Shown: piece after piece, positions 1-8,826 of the stretch | Numbering within the stretch: the stretch's first letter is position 1 | How the letters are laid out: the number at the start of each line of letters is the position of its first letter | NCBI GenBank assembly: GCA_900542615.1 | Contig: UQOG01000001.1 | Span: 1 to 64,000, forward strand | Direction of reading: 5' to 3' | Origin: an uncultured Eubacteriales bacterium | GTDB lineage: Bacteria > Bacillota > Clostridia > Christensenellales > CAG-138 | Length of the DNA stretch: 64,000 nucleotides | Program-made: the position numbers and the translations under genes | The notes under the pieces: generated by a model | Told to the model about the DNA's origin: nothing | Databases searched by the model: none | What the model saw: only the letters and a program-made list of their open reading frames with translations

Positions 1-273
1 CCCCCGGCCCCTGGCTTTCAGGGCGCTTTGCGCCCAGCCGCCGCCCCCCCGGGGCCCCCGGCGCTTCCACCGGCGCCAAAAATGGCAGGGCGGCAGGGAA
101 GGCCGGCAGGACGGGGCGCGGCCCGGGCCTGCACCCGTAGGCAAAGCCGCTGCCCACGGCCTACGGGCAGCGGCGGCGGGAGAGGAAGGCCGCGGGCAAC
201 CATCCTGGGGCGGCCACTGCCCTTGGGGCGCGAATCTCGCCGTGCGCGCAGCACCGCCGTGCGCGCAGCACGG
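1..273. other. GC-rich intergenic edge
   Basis: No convincing gene is visible here. Reading frames that cross it are GC-driven and continue as antisense shadows of the oxidoreductase to the right. It is the 3' flank of the minus-strand operon and carries a hairpin at 146-174. Confidence 0.5.
146..174 (-). terminator. possible terminator after the oxidoreductase
   Basis: A perfect 10-bp stem pairs 146-155 with 165-174 around an 8-nt loop, about 100 bp past the stop of the minus-strand operon. On the minus strand only a short T-run follows, so termination is plausible but not strong. Confidence 0.4.
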
Positions 274-2331
274 TCAGATCTTCATGCACACGTCCCAGGC
301 CCGCCAGATCACCGTGCGCAGATTGCCCACGGACTTGGCGTCCCCCACCAGGTGTACCTTGCGGGAGGCGGGGAAGCTGGGCTTGGGGTCATAGCCCACG
401 GACACGATCACGCTGTCGCAGGGGATCTCGAAGGTTTTGCCGGTTTGGTCCTTGGCGGTGACGCCGTCCGGCCGGATCTCCTGGATGGTGGTGTTCAGGT
501 GGACGGGGGCCTGGTATAGGGCCAGGGCCTCCCTTAGGTAGGAGCTGTTGGCCAAGCATACGCCCTTGGCGGCGATCAGGTCGTTTTTCATTTCCACAAT
601 GGTGGGATGCTTGCCCTGGAGCAGCAGCTCGTAGGCGATCTCGCAACCGGTGAGGCCGCCGCCCAGGATCACCACCCGGTCGCCCACCGGCGCGCCGGCC
701 AGGAAATCCGTGGCTTCCAGGGCGTGCTCCAGGCCGGGGATGGGGGGCTTTTTGGGGGTTGCCCCCGTGGCCACGATCACCGCCTCCGCCTGGAGGGCCT
801 CCAGGCTTTCCACCGGGGTGTTCAGCTTGACGGCGATGTTGGGCTGCTTATCGATCTCCCGGCAATACCATTGGATCAGCTCCCGGTCTTTTTCCTTATA
901 GGAGGGGGCCGCCGCTTGAACGAATACGCCCCCCAGCCGGCCGGACTTTTCATACAGGGTCACCTGATGGCCCCGCTGGGCCAGCACCAGGGCGGATTCC
1001 ATACCGCCCACGCCGCCGCCGATCACCGCCACCTTTTTGGGGACGGCAGCCTTTTCCAGTTTATACTTTTTGCTCTGCATGGTGCGGGGGTTGAGGGCGC
1101 AGCGGGCCATGTGCAGGGCGTCCATCAGATCCTGGTCGTTGGCCACCCCCTCGTAGTGGGCCATGGTGAAGCAGGCGTTGTGGCAGCAGATGCAGGGCTT
1201 AATGTCCGCCTCCCGGTCCTCCAGCATCTTGGTGACCCATTCGGGGTCCGTAAGGAACTGGCGGGCCACGCCCATGGCGTCGATGCGGCCGGCCTGAATG
1301 GCTGCAGCCGCTTCCTCGGGGCACATGCGGCCCGCGCATACCAGGGGGATGTCCACCACGCCTTTGAGCTGGGCCACATAGTCCAGGTTGCAGTTTAAGG
1401 GCATATAGGCCGGGGGATGGGCCCAATACCAGGCGTCATAGGTGCCGTTGTCGCAGTTGAGCATATCGTAGCCCGCGTCTTGGAGGAACTTGGCCGCGAT
1501 CTTGGATTCCTCCATATCCCGGCCCACCTCCACATAGTCGGTCTCCTGGGGCAGGGCGCCCTGGCGGAAGCCCTTGGTCTTGGAGACCACGCTGTAGCGC
1601 AGGGAGACCGGGAAATCCTGGCCGCAATCCCGCTTGATGGCCTGGACGATCTCGGCGGCAAACCGGTAGCGGTTCTCCAGGGAGCCGCCGTATTGGTCGG
1701 TGCGCTGGTTGGTGTATTTGAGGGCGAATTGGTCCAGGGTATAGCCTTCATGCACCGCGTGGACCTCAATGCCGTCCACCCCGGCCTCCTGGCACAGCTT
1801 GGCGGTTTTGGCAAAGGCTTCGACGATCTGCTGGATCTCCGCCACGGTAAAGGGCCGGGAATATACCCCGTCCGCCCAGCGGTTGGGAGTGGCGGAGGCG
1901 GAAGCCAGGATGAAGTCCATATCGAAGATGGGCTTGCCCAGAAACCCCAGCGCCTTGTTTTTGGCCATCTTTACCATGATGTCGTTCACCGCCATGGCCC
2001 GGCCGAAGCCGGCGGTCAGCTGGATGAACAGCTTGGCCCCGGTCTTATGAAATTCCTCCATATAGGCTTTGAGGGCCTTGAACTTGGCCGGGTTCTGATA
2101 GAGCCAGCGGCCGCCCATGGGGTCCCGGATGGGGGCGATGCCGGGGAGCAAAAGCCCCACGTTGTTCCTGGCCCGCTCCAATAGGAAGTTGGCCGCCTCC
2201 CGGTCAAAATGGTTGGGCTCCATCCAGCCGAAGATGGAGGTGCCCCCCATGGAACACATGACAATGCGGTTTTTGATCTCCACCTTGCCGATCTTCCAGG
2301 GGGTAAACAGTGGCTGATACGCTTGTTTCAT
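274..2331 (-). CDS. Old-yellow-enzyme/2,4-dienoyl-CoA reductase-type FAD-FMN-FeS oxidoreductase
   Basis: About 685 residues, the usual length of the FadH/BaiCD/BaiH family. The N-terminal half is an NADH:flavin oxidoreductase TIM barrel (FMN site). A cysteine cluster follows (CICCHNAC, then CALNP), the family's 4Fe-4S ligand pattern. Two Rossmann motifs come next (VAVIGGGVGG and VVILGGGLTGCE) for FAD and NAD(P)H. Such enzymes reduce activated C=C bonds in the cytoplasm. I place the start at ATG 2331, about 8 nt after an AGGAAAGG-type ribosome site; TTG codons at 2334 and 2337 are poorer. It is the last gene after the aconitase-X pair, with an 18-bp gap, which suggests that it reduces a product made by that dehydratase. 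The substrate cannot be read from sequence. Confidence 0.9.
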   Translation of the reverse strand: MKQAYQPLFTPWKIGKVEIKNRIVMCSMGGTSIFGWMEPNHFDREAANFLLERARNNVGLLLPGIAPIRDPMGGRWLYQNPAKFKALKAYMEEFHKTGAKLFIQLTAGFGRAMAVNDIMVKMAKNKALGFLGKPIFDMDFILASASATPNRWADGVYSRPFTVAEIQQIVEAFAKTAKLCQEAGVDGIEVHAVHEGYTLDQFALKYTNQRTDQYGGSLENRYRFAAEIVQAIKRDCGQDFPVSLRYSVVSKTKGFRQGALPQETDYVEVGRDMEESKIAAKFLQDAGYDMLNCDNGTYDAWYWAHPPAYMPLNCNLDYVAQLKGVVDIPLVCAGRMCPEEAAAAIQAGRIDAMGVARQFLTDPEWVTKMLEDREADIKPCICCHNACFTMAHYEGVANDQDLMDALHMARCALNPRTMQSKKYKLEKAAVPKKVAVIGGGVGGMESALVLAQRGHQVTLYEKSGRLGGVFVQAAAPSYKEKDRELIQWYCREIDKQPNIAVKLNTPVESLEALQAEAVIVATGATPKKPPIPGLEHALEATDFLAGAPVGDRVVILGGGLTGCEIAYELLLQGKHPTIVEMKNDLIAAKGVCLANSSYLREALALYQAPVHLNTTIQEIRPDGVTAKDQTGKTFEIPCDSVIVSVGYDPKPSFPASRKVHLVGDAKSVGNLRTVIWRAWDVCMKI

Positions 2332-2349
2332 CAACAATACCGCCTTTCC

Positions 2350-2793
2350 TCAGTCGATTGTAACCGTGCCGTCCTCGGCCACGGATAGGGTCATACCATC
2401 CTGCACATAGGCGAGGAATTCCTCCCCTAAGCTATCCACCACCGGCATTTTGGCCTCCGTCCATACGGCCGCCAGAATGGCGCCGGAAGCGGCCAGGGAA
2501 TCGATGGGCTTGGAAAAGAGCATACATGCAGGCTGCTTGCCCATGGCGCAGGCCGTGTAGAGCACCATGCCGCCGGTGGTGGAGCCGATGGTTTCCGGCA
2601 GGCAAAGGGCTTTGCCCAGCATGGGCTTTTTGTAAAGGTCCGGGTTGTTCTGATCGCCGCATTTCACCTGCTTATCCCCGAACATGAGGGCCATCTGATA
2701 GCTGGCCAGGGTGTTGAACCCGCCGTGGGAGACCAGAGCCTCCGCCTGGACGGCGCCGGGGGTCACGGGACGGCCTTTGAAGGTTTTAGACAT
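2350..2793 (-). CDS. Aconitase X small subunit (DUF126 swivel domain)
   Basis: 147 residues matching the DUF126 swivelling domain of aconitase X, with the typical GGMVLYTACAMGKQPA region and a conserved Gly-Ser-Thr-Thr-Gly stretch. In the two-subunit form of AcnX this protein closes over the active site of the large subunit. The start ATG has a strong AAGGAGGG site. It overlaps the large-subunit gene by 8 bp, so the pair is translationally coupled. Characterised relatives are cis-3-hydroxy-L-proline dehydratase (bacteria) and phosphomevalonate dehydratase (archaea). Which reaction applies here is unknown. Confidence 0.85.
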   Translation of the reverse strand: MSKTFKGRPVTPGAVQAEALVSHGGFNTLASYQMALMFGDKQVKCGDQNNPDLYKKPMLGKALCLPETIGSTTGGMVLYTACAMGKQPACMLFSKPIDSLAASGAILAAVWTEAKMPVVDSLGEEFLAYVQDGMTLSVAEDGTVTID

Positions 2794-4066
2794 GGGAATT
2801 TCCCTCCTTGGTGATCTTGTCCAGGATCTCGGCGTCGGAATAATAGCGGGCGCTGGAATAGGTGCGCAGCTTGTTGGAGGAGGTGATCACCGGCATCTTC
2901 TTGGACAGGGGATTGTTCATGTACATCAGGGGGCAGATGTAGCTGAGGATGACCCCGGTCTTTTCCAGGCGGGGGGCGTATTCGGTCTGCCGGAAGGCCC
3001 GGATGACCCCGGGCGCGGAGGTGAATACCGTGGGGATGACCACCCGGCTGTTGCCTGCGGCCGCCAGGGCGTCCTCCAGCTTGACCGTCCAGTCCTTAAG
3101 CTGCTGTAGGGTCATATGGGGACAACCCATGAAGCAGAGCTTTGGCTTGGCGTCCAGGTCCTTCCAGATGCAGGGATAGCTCGCCCGCACCCGGGCCAGC
3201 TCCTGATCGTCCACCACGTAGACCGGCGCGTCCGGCCGGATCAGGTCGGCCCCCTGCTCCCGGGCCTCGGGGGTCAGGTTCTCGATATGGTAGAGGCCCA
3301 CGGAGCCGTTGGAGGCGCAGGCGGCGCCAAAGTCCTTGAGATAGGCGCAGGCCCGTTCGTTCAGCTCCCCGCCCAGCCACTGGTCCAAACCCCGCACATA
3401 GGGCACCTGCTCCAGCACCTTCATACCCACGGCGGAGCCCAGGAGTTGGGCGTCGGGCAGGGCGCTGGTCCTTACCTCCACGATCCAGTCCGCCCGGCGG
3501 CCTTCGTGGGTGAGCAGGCCGAATTCCGGCACAAAGCCCGCCATGGAGCCCATCAGCTCGATGATGCCGGAATTCCGGTTGCACCGGGCGCCCAGGACGC
3601 TGTTGGCATACACCACCGCCGAGGACTCCGCCCAGGATAGGACGTCGCCCCGCTTGGGCACGTTGCCGGCCTCCGGCAGATAGCAGGCGCAGGTAAAGGC
3701 GTCCTCCCCCATTAGGCCCAGCTTGGCCAGCTGGGCTTCATAGCGTTCCTGCTGGCTGTACATGGCCTTGAATACCAGGTCCTGCAGAAAGGAGGAGGGG
3801 ATATTTTTATCCAAAGGCCGGGGATCCGCGGAAAAGGGCTGCTTGCTCACAGCCCCGGCCTGCAACAGGGTATCGTACAGCTCGTACACCGGCTTCATCA
3901 CCCCGATGCCAAAGCTGATGACCGTGTGGCCGTATTGGCTGGTGATGGGCACCATCCGCTCCGCGCCAAAGGCTTCCCCGTACATGACCAGGGTCTTTAC
4001 CACCTTGGCCATGGTTTCGCCCTGGGCGCCGTCCAGCAGCGCCTGCTGCGCGTTCGTCAGGATCAT
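2786..4066 (-). CDS. Aconitase X catalytic large subunit (DUF521)
   Basis: 426 residues covering the full AcnX catalytic domain. Visible family features are TSQYGHTVISFGIGV near the N terminus, GARCNRNSG in the middle and FMGCPHMTLQQL toward the C terminus; their Cys and Ser/Thr residues hold the Fe-S cluster and substrate. AcnX enzymes dehydrate a hydroxy acid. I chose ATG 4066, 9 nt after AAGGAG, rather than ATG 4075, which touches the ribosome site. It is the first gene of a three-gene minus-strand operon ending in an enoate reductase. A dehydration-then-reduction route is a reasonable inference but not proof of substrate. Confidence 0.87.
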   Translation of the reverse strand: MILTNAQQALLDGAQGETMAKVVKTLVMYGEAFGAERMVPITSQYGHTVISFGIGVMKPVYELYDTLLQAGAVSKQPFSADPRPLDKNIPSSFLQDLVFKAMYSQQERYEAQLAKLGLMGEDAFTCACYLPEAGNVPKRGDVLSWAESSAVVYANSVLGARCNRNSGIIELMGSMAGFVPEFGLLTHEGRRADWIVEVRTSALPDAQLLGSAVGMKVLEQVPYVRGLDQWLGGELNERACAYLKDFGAACASNGSVGLYHIENLTPEAREQGADLIRPDAPVYVVDDQELARVRASYPCIWKDLDAKPKLCFMGCPHMTLQQLKDWTVKLEDALAAAGNSRVVIPTVFTSAPGVIRAFRQTEYAPRLEKTGVILSYICPLMYMNNPLSKKMPVITSSNKLRTYSSARYYSDAEILDKITKEGNSHV

Positions 4067-4119
4067 GGTCAACATCTCCTTTTCATGAAATTTTGCCTGT
4101 AGGAAAAATACAAATAGAT

Positions 4120-4150
4120 TGATATGAATTACACAAACAAAAGTATACTA
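4120..4150 (+). promoter_or_regulatory. possible promoter in the divergent 4.1-kb intergenic region
   Basis: TTGATA at 4120 and TATACT at 4145 are separated by 19 bp in an AT-rich patch between divergent genes. It would drive the aldo/keto reductase. The long spacer makes it weak or activator-dependent, and no operator is recognised. Confidence 0.25.
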
Positions 4151-4279
4151 CATTGGTCGCCAGAAGGAAACCCCTGGGAGAAAACGCCCCTTGCTCCTGC
4201 GCAAAAAAAGCCTTATAGTAAAAACAAACAAACCATTAGAGCGGGCCCTCCCGCTTAGTACGTTAAAAGGAGAAAGAAT

Positions 4280-5074
4280 ATGGCAGGGAACATACCCCCC
4301 ATTGGGCTGGGGGTATATAAGGCGGGAGACGCGGTATACCGCGCGGTGCGCTATGCGCTGGAGATCGGTTACCGGCATGTGGACTGCGCCAAGATCTATG
4401 GCAATGAGGCCCAGGTAGGCAAGGCCATCCGGGAGAGCGGCATCCCCCGGGAGGAAATCTACGTGACCACCAAGCTGTGGCCCAAGGATTATCCCAACGC
4501 CAAAGGGGACGCCCAGGACCGGCTCCGCTGCCTGGGCTTGGAGTATGTGGACGCGATGCTGCTCCATTGGCCCGGGGTGGATGCGGCGCTGCGCTATCGG
4601 GCATATGAGGCGCTTTTGCAGATGCAGCAACAGGGCCAGGCGCGCCAGGTGGGCGTCTCCAATTTTCTGATCGACCAGCTGGAAGACTTGGCTGCCCAGG
4701 GCTTGCCCAAGCCTGTTTGCAACCAGCTGGAGGCCCATCCCTGGTATCCCCAGCGGGAGGTGCGGGCGTATTGCCACCGCCAGGGCATCCAGGTGGTCTG
4801 CTGGGCTCCCTTGTTCCGGGGCGCCTGGAAGGAGGCGCCGGTTTTGGCCCAGATCGCCCAGGCCCATGGGAAAACCCCAGCCCAGGCGGTGCTGCGCTGG
4901 CATGTGCAAAACGGCGACTGCCCCATCCCCAAATCCGTTACCCCCAGCCGCATCGCCGAAAACCTGGATATTTTCGACTTTGCCCTGGCCCCGGAGGAGA
5001 TGGCCGCCATCGACGCCCTGGAGGACGGCCGCCATATCTCCCACGATCCCCATACCTACGACGGCGCCCGCTAA
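4280..5074 (+). CDS. Aldo/keto reductase
   Basis: 264 residues, slightly short for the family because the N-terminal beta hairpin is abbreviated. The catalytic tetrad is visible in order: Asp in YRHVDCAKIYGNE with its Tyr, Lys in TTKLWP, His in LLHWPG. The C-terminal IPKSVTPSRIAEN segment is the NADPH 2'-phosphate site. It reduces an aldehyde or ketone in the cytoplasm. The start follows AAGGAG by about 8 nt. It diverges from the AcnX operon and precedes a hydrolase gene. A second, unrelated copy of this family lies in the island at 37.8 kb. Confidence 0.92.
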   Translation: MAGNIPPIGLGVYKAGDAVYRAVRYALEIGYRHVDCAKIYGNEAQVGKAIRESGIPREEIYVTTKLWPKDYPNAKGDAQDRLRCLGLEYVDAMLLHWPGVDAALRYRAYEALLQMQQQGQARQVGVSNFLIDQLEDLAAQGLPKPVCNQLEAHPWYPQREVRAYCHRQGIQVVCWAPLFRGAWKEAPVLAQIAQAHGKTPAQAVLRWHVQNGDCPIPKSVTPSRIAENLDIFDFALAPEEMAAIDALEDGRHISHDPHTYDGAR

Positions 5075-5222
5075 GGCTTCGTCTCCCCTTCGGCCCCGGG
5101 CCCTTGGTTCCGGGGCCTTTGCTGTGTTCGGGCAAGCAAACTCCCCCTTGCGGCCCAGACTGCCCCAGGTTACAATGGGAATGCCGCAAAGGCGAAATCC
5201 AAGCGGCAGCAAGGAGCACAGC

Positions 5223-6029
5223 ATGTTGTACCACGCAAAAAACGCGACCCTTTGGGCCGGGGATATCTCCATGGATTATGTCCGCTTCGGCAACGGGCCG
5301 GAAGCCCTGGTGGTGATCCCCGGCCTGGGGGATGGGCTGAAAACCGTCAAAGGGGCCGCCCTGCCCCTGGCGGCCATGTATCGGGGCATGGCCCGTTCGC
5401 CCTATACCGTGTATGCCGTCAGCCGGCGGGCGTCCCTGCCCCCGGGCTTTACCACGGCGGACATGGCGGAGGACCTATACCTTGCCATGGGCCTGCTGGG
5501 CATCCAACGGGCCGCCGTGGTGGGCATTTCCCAGGGGGGCATGATCGCCCAGCACCTGGCCCTGCGCCACCCGGAAGCGGTGAAAAAGCTGGTGCTGGCG
5601 GTGACCATCTGCCGCCAGAACCCCCTGATCCAGCAGGTAATCGGCCGCTGGGCTGGCCTGGCCCAGCAGGGGGATTACCGGAGCATCCTCCTGGATACGG
5701 CGGACAGGAGCTTTACCCCGCCCTATTTGAAAAAAGTCCGCTGGGCCTATGGCCTCTTCGGCAGCCTGCTTCGGCCCCGGGACCCGCAACGCTATCCCAT
5801 TATGGCCCGGGCCTGCCTCAGCCACGACGCCTATGCCCAGATCCCCGCCATCGCCTGCCCTACCCTGGTCATCGGCGGCAAGCAGGACGCCATACTGGGC
5901 TATGCAGGCGCCCTGGATCTGCACGACCGCATCCCCGGCAGCCGGTTGCTCCTATACCCCGATTATGGCCACGGCCTCTATGAGGAGGCAAAGGATTTCC
6001 TGCCCCAGGTGCTGGCCTTTTTGGCCTGA
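5223..6029 (+). CDS. Alpha/beta hydrolase
   Basis: 268 residues with a canonical alpha/beta hydrolase layout: oxyanion loop at VVIPGLGDG, nucleophile elbow GISQGG, acid Asp in GGKQDAILG and catalytic His in YGHGLYEE. The frame stays open upstream, but ATG 5223 is preceded by a GGAG site and upstream codons show no homology, so I start here. It has no signal peptide and is cytoplasmic. About 150 bp separate it from the aldo/keto reductase, so cotranscription is possible. Substrate unknown. Confidence 0.85.
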   Translation: MLYHAKNATLWAGDISMDYVRFGNGPEALVVIPGLGDGLKTVKGAALPLAAMYRGMARSPYTVYAVSRRASLPPGFTTADMAEDLYLAMGLLGIQRAAVVGISQGGMIAQHLALRHPEAVKKLVLAVTICRQNPLIQQVIGRWAGLAQQGDYRSILLDTADRSFTPPYLKKVRWAYGLFGSLLRPRDPQRYPIMARACLSHDAYAQIPAIACPTLVIGGKQDAILGYAGALDLHDRIPGSRLLLYPDYGHGLYEEAKDFLPQVLAFLA

Positions 6030-6106
6030 CCAAGCTTATACGATCAGCCATCGGCATGTTGCCGGCGGCTGTTTATATTTTTGGGAAGCAATTTATGAAT
6101 AAAGAA

Positions 6107-6149
6107 TTGACAAATTGTTTGAAATCGTCTAATATATATATATATATAT
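6107..6149 (+). promoter_or_regulatory. Promoter with (AT)9 repeat forming its -10 region
   Basis: A perfect TTGACA at 6107-6112 is followed 17 bp later by TAATAT at 6130-6135, which runs into an alternating AT tract at 6132-6149 (nine AT units). It lies 60 bp before the surface-protein start. Slippage in the tract would change the -10 and start-site region. Confidence 0.65.
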
Positions 6150-6209
6150 GCAGTTTATGGCTAAACAAGATGAATTTGTTTGATTTTAATCAAGTTTGGA
6201 GGGAATCTT

Positions 6210-7478
6210 ATGCGCTGTAAACAAAAATTCCTGGCCCTGCTGCTCGCTGTGGCCCTGGTGCTGGCCATGTCTTCTACCGCCCTGGCGGATGGGGAGGTAT
6301 GCAAGATTGAGAATACGACATACGACACGCTGCAAGCGGCGGTGGATGATGTTCCCCAAGATGCTCCCACTCCGACGACCATTACCCTGCTGGACGATAC
6401 GACCGGCGGCGGGGTGAAGGTAAAGAGCGGGCAAAATATCATCTTTGAATTAGGCGGCCACGCCTATACGGTTAATGAAAAAACGGTAGGCTCCTCCGGC
6501 ACGGAAACCAACGGCTTCCAGCTGTTAAAGGGGTCCACCGTGACTTTCCAAAACGGCACTATCTATGCGGGAGGCTCTGCGAGGATCCTGCTGCAAAACT
6601 ACGCGAATCTGACGTTGAAGGACGTGACCCTGGATGCGCGGGGAAACACCAAGTGCGAATACGTTTCCAGCAACAACTGCGGGACGGTAAACATCATCGG
6701 CGACACCAGCATCTATGCTGCGGAAGGAGAGGCGGCCTTTGACGTGTATTATTGGCCTGATGGAGGCTATGGCGACGGCGTCATCGTCAACGTGGACACC
6801 ACCGGAACCATTGCTGGCCGGATCGATTATACCAACGATGGAACGGCCACGCAAGAAGACGTCGCAGAAAATGCTAAGCTGAATATCATAGACGGTAACT
6901 TTACCGGCACGTTCAACATTCAAGAAGAAGAAGTCGGCAAGGCTGGTATCACCGTTTCCGGCGGCTCCTTCACCACCTCCAATGCCTCAACCATTAGGCC
7001 CTACCTTGCCTCCGGCTACGAGCTGGTGAACGGGAACGTGGTTTCCGCTTCCTCCCACGACGACGGCGACGATGGCAGCATCGGCTATCCGCCCACCATT
7101 CTGTCCCCCACGGGGAACCAGGTGGTAGCGGTCATGGCCAATGGGACCGTCACCCTGTCCGTGGATGCCACCGGGGTAGGCTTTGGAGGCTACCAGTGGT
7201 ATGTGAACCGTGGGGACGGCCTGGGCTTTGTGCCGGTGGCGGGGGCTACCGGGTACAGCCTGACCCTGTATCCCACCTTTGCGGACAACGGCAGCCAGTA
7301 TTACTGCCGGGTGATGAACGGCTATGGCTATGTGGATAGCGGCTACTTCACCCTTTCCGTGGTAGGCGGCATGGTGCCCAAGACCGGCGACCAGGTGAGC
7401 GTCACCCTGTGGGTCTGCCTCATGGCCCTGGGCGTTGCGGGAGCGGCAGCCGCCCTGGCTCGCCGCCGGAGCAGATAA
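6210..7478 (+). CDS. Secreted cell-wall-anchored surface protein with Ig-like domain
   Basis: 422 residues. An N-terminal signal peptide (basic RCKQK, hydrophobic core, cleavage after STALA) leads into a repetitive beta-rich region with Asn/Thr/Gly-rich strands like right-handed beta-helix surface proteins. An Ig-like segment (GYQWYVNRGDG to QYYCRVMNGYG) follows near the C terminus. The end is a sortase-type signal: VPKTGD, a hydrophobic helix, then the basic tail RRRSR. The motif has Val where canonical LPxTG has Leu. ATG 6210 follows TTTGGAGGG and is preferred over in-frame codons at 6180. It is monocistronic between the AT-repeat promoter and a strong terminator. Adhesion is plausible but unproven. 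Confidence 0.8.
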   Translation: MRCKQKFLALLLAVALVLAMSSTALADGEVCKIENTTYDTLQAAVDDVPQDAPTPTTITLLDDTTGGGVKVKSGQNIIFELGGHAYTVNEKTVGSSGTETNGFQLLKGSTVTFQNGTIYAGGSARILLQNYANLTLKDVTLDARGNTKCEYVSSNNCGTVNIIGDTSIYAAEGEAAFDVYYWPDGGYGDGVIVNVDTTGTIAGRIDYTNDGTATQEDVAENAKLNIIDGNFTGTFNIQEEEVGKAGITVSGGSFTTSNASTIRPYLASGYELVNGNVVSASSHDDGDDGSIGYPPTILSPTGNQVVAVMANGTVTLSVDATGVGFGGYQWYVNRGDGLGFVPVAGATGYSLTLYPTFADNGSQYYCRVMNGYGYVDSGYFTLSVVGGMVPKTGDQVSVTLWVCLMALGVAGAAAALARRRSR

Positions 7479-7498
7479 GGACAACACGGCAGTACGAG

Positions 7499-7530
7499 GC
7501 CGGCGCATCGAGGGATGCGCCGGCTTTTTT
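7499..7530 (+). terminator. Rho-independent terminator after the surface protein
   Basis: Perfect 11-bp stem (7499-7509 with 7514-7524), 4-nt loop GAGG, then six T. Confidence 0.92.
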
Positions 7531-7808
7531 GATGGAGGCTTCGACAATTTGGGAAAGGTATGGACAAACGCCGCGCCTTGTGCTAATATAAATCGGTTTT
7601 CCCAGGGAAAAGAAGGCGTTGCAGCAGGCGCCGGTCCGGTCCCTGCGGCTTGCGCGGGGGCAGGACGTGGAAATGCAGCAAAAAAATTGTTTTTTTTCAT
7701 GTTTTCTTCATTTTCCCACGCTATACTGAAAGATAGCGGGACAAGCACGCCGGCTTCCACCCGATATCGCCCCGGAAACCAAATTGTGAAACACAAAGGA
7801 ATACGCCC

Positions 7809-8825
7809 ATGATCGCATTGATACCTGCCTATGAACCGGATGAAAAGCTCTTGCCCCTGGTAGACGCTCTGCTTTCGCGGGCGTATACGGTGGTGGTGGT
7901 GGACGATGGCAGCTCCCCGGCGGCCCAGCCGATATTTGCCCAGCTGTCCCCGGCGGCGATCCTGCTGCGCCACGGGGAAAACCGGGGCAAGGGCCGGGCC
8001 ATCAAGACGGGCTGCGAATACATCGCCGCCCATTTTCCGCCCCAGGAGGGGGTGGTCACCGTGGATGCGGACGGCCAACACCTGCCGGCGGACATCGACG
8101 CGGTATGCCGGGCCTGGCGGCAAAATCCCGAGGCCCTGGTGCTGGGCTCCCGCCGGTTCACCGGCAAGGTGCCCCTGCGCAGCCGCCTTGGCAACGCCAT
8201 TACCCGCTTCATCTTCCGGGTGGCCACCGGGGTGGCGGTGTACGATACCCAGACGGGGCTGCGGGCCTTTTCCGTATCCCGCATCCCCATGATGCTGGAA
8301 ATGCAGGGGGAGCGCTATGAGTACGAGATCAACGTGCTCCTGTATGCCACCCGGCGCAAGATCCCCATCCAGGAGGTGGAGATCGCCACGGTATATCTGG
8401 ACGGCAACCAGACCTCCCATTTCAACCCCCTGCGGGACGCCTGGCGGATCTATAAGATGATCCTCCTGTTCGCCGCCTCTTCCCTGCTGGCCGCCGGGGT
8501 GGATTATGGGCTGGTGCTGCTGTTTTCCCATCTGTTCCGGGGGGCCGCCCATCGGCTCTTATGCAGCGTGGTGCTGGCCCGGGTGATCAGTTCGGTGCTC
8601 AATTATTGCCTGAACCGGGAAGTGGTGTTTGAGGATTGCTCCAAAAGAAGCGTCCTGCGGTATTATCTGGTGGCGGCGGGGATATTGGCCGCCAACTACG
8701 GCCTGCTGGCCCTGCTGGAGAACCTGATGCCCTTGGCCATCGCCAAGCTCATCGTGGAGGCGGTGCTATATCCGGCCAGCTTCCTTTTGCAAAGAAAATT
8801 CGTCTTTACAGCGCAGGTAGGTTGA
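7809..8825 (+). CDS. Glycosyltransferase family 2 fused to GtrA-like membrane domain
   Basis: 338 residues. Residues 1-210 are a GT-A fold glycosyltransferase: ALIPAYEPDEKL, VVVVDDGSS, the DxD motif in VDADGQHLP, and an acceptor region like polyprenyl-phosphate sugar synthases (DPM type). Residues 220-338 hold about four hydrophobic helices matching GtrA, a family that flips or helps transfer lipid-linked sugars. The fusion suggests that sugar is loaded on a polyprenyl carrier and passed across the membrane by one protein. It starts an operon with the next two genes (1-bp gap, then a 4-bp overlap). The 278 bp upstream holds no gene. Confidence 0.88.
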   Translation: MIALIPAYEPDEKLLPLVDALLSRAYTVVVVDDGSSPAAQPIFAQLSPAAILLRHGENRGKGRAIKTGCEYIAAHFPPQEGVVTVDADGQHLPADIDAVCRAWRQNPEALVLGSRRFTGKVPLRSRLGNAITRFIFRVATGVAVYDTQTGLRAFSVSRIPMMLEMQGERYEYEINVLLYATRRKIPIQEVEIATVYLDGNQTSHFNPLRDAWRIYKMILLFAASSLLAAGVDYGLVLLFSHLFRGAAHRLLCSVVLARVISSVLNYCLNREVVFEDCSKRSVLRYYLVAAGILAANYGLLALLENLMPLAIAKLIVEAVLYPASFLLQRKFVFTAQVG

Positions 8826-8826
8826 T

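Noticed and set aside
7531..7808. A riboswitch or small gene before the glycosyltransferase
   Set aside because: No conserved aptamer or terminator is visible; the open frame at 7435-7812 crosses a terminator.
6987..8552. 521-codon minus-strand open frame
   Set aside because: It crosses a strong terminator and is antisense to the surface protein and glycosyltransferase; composition is Gly/His/Gln-rich shadow sequence.
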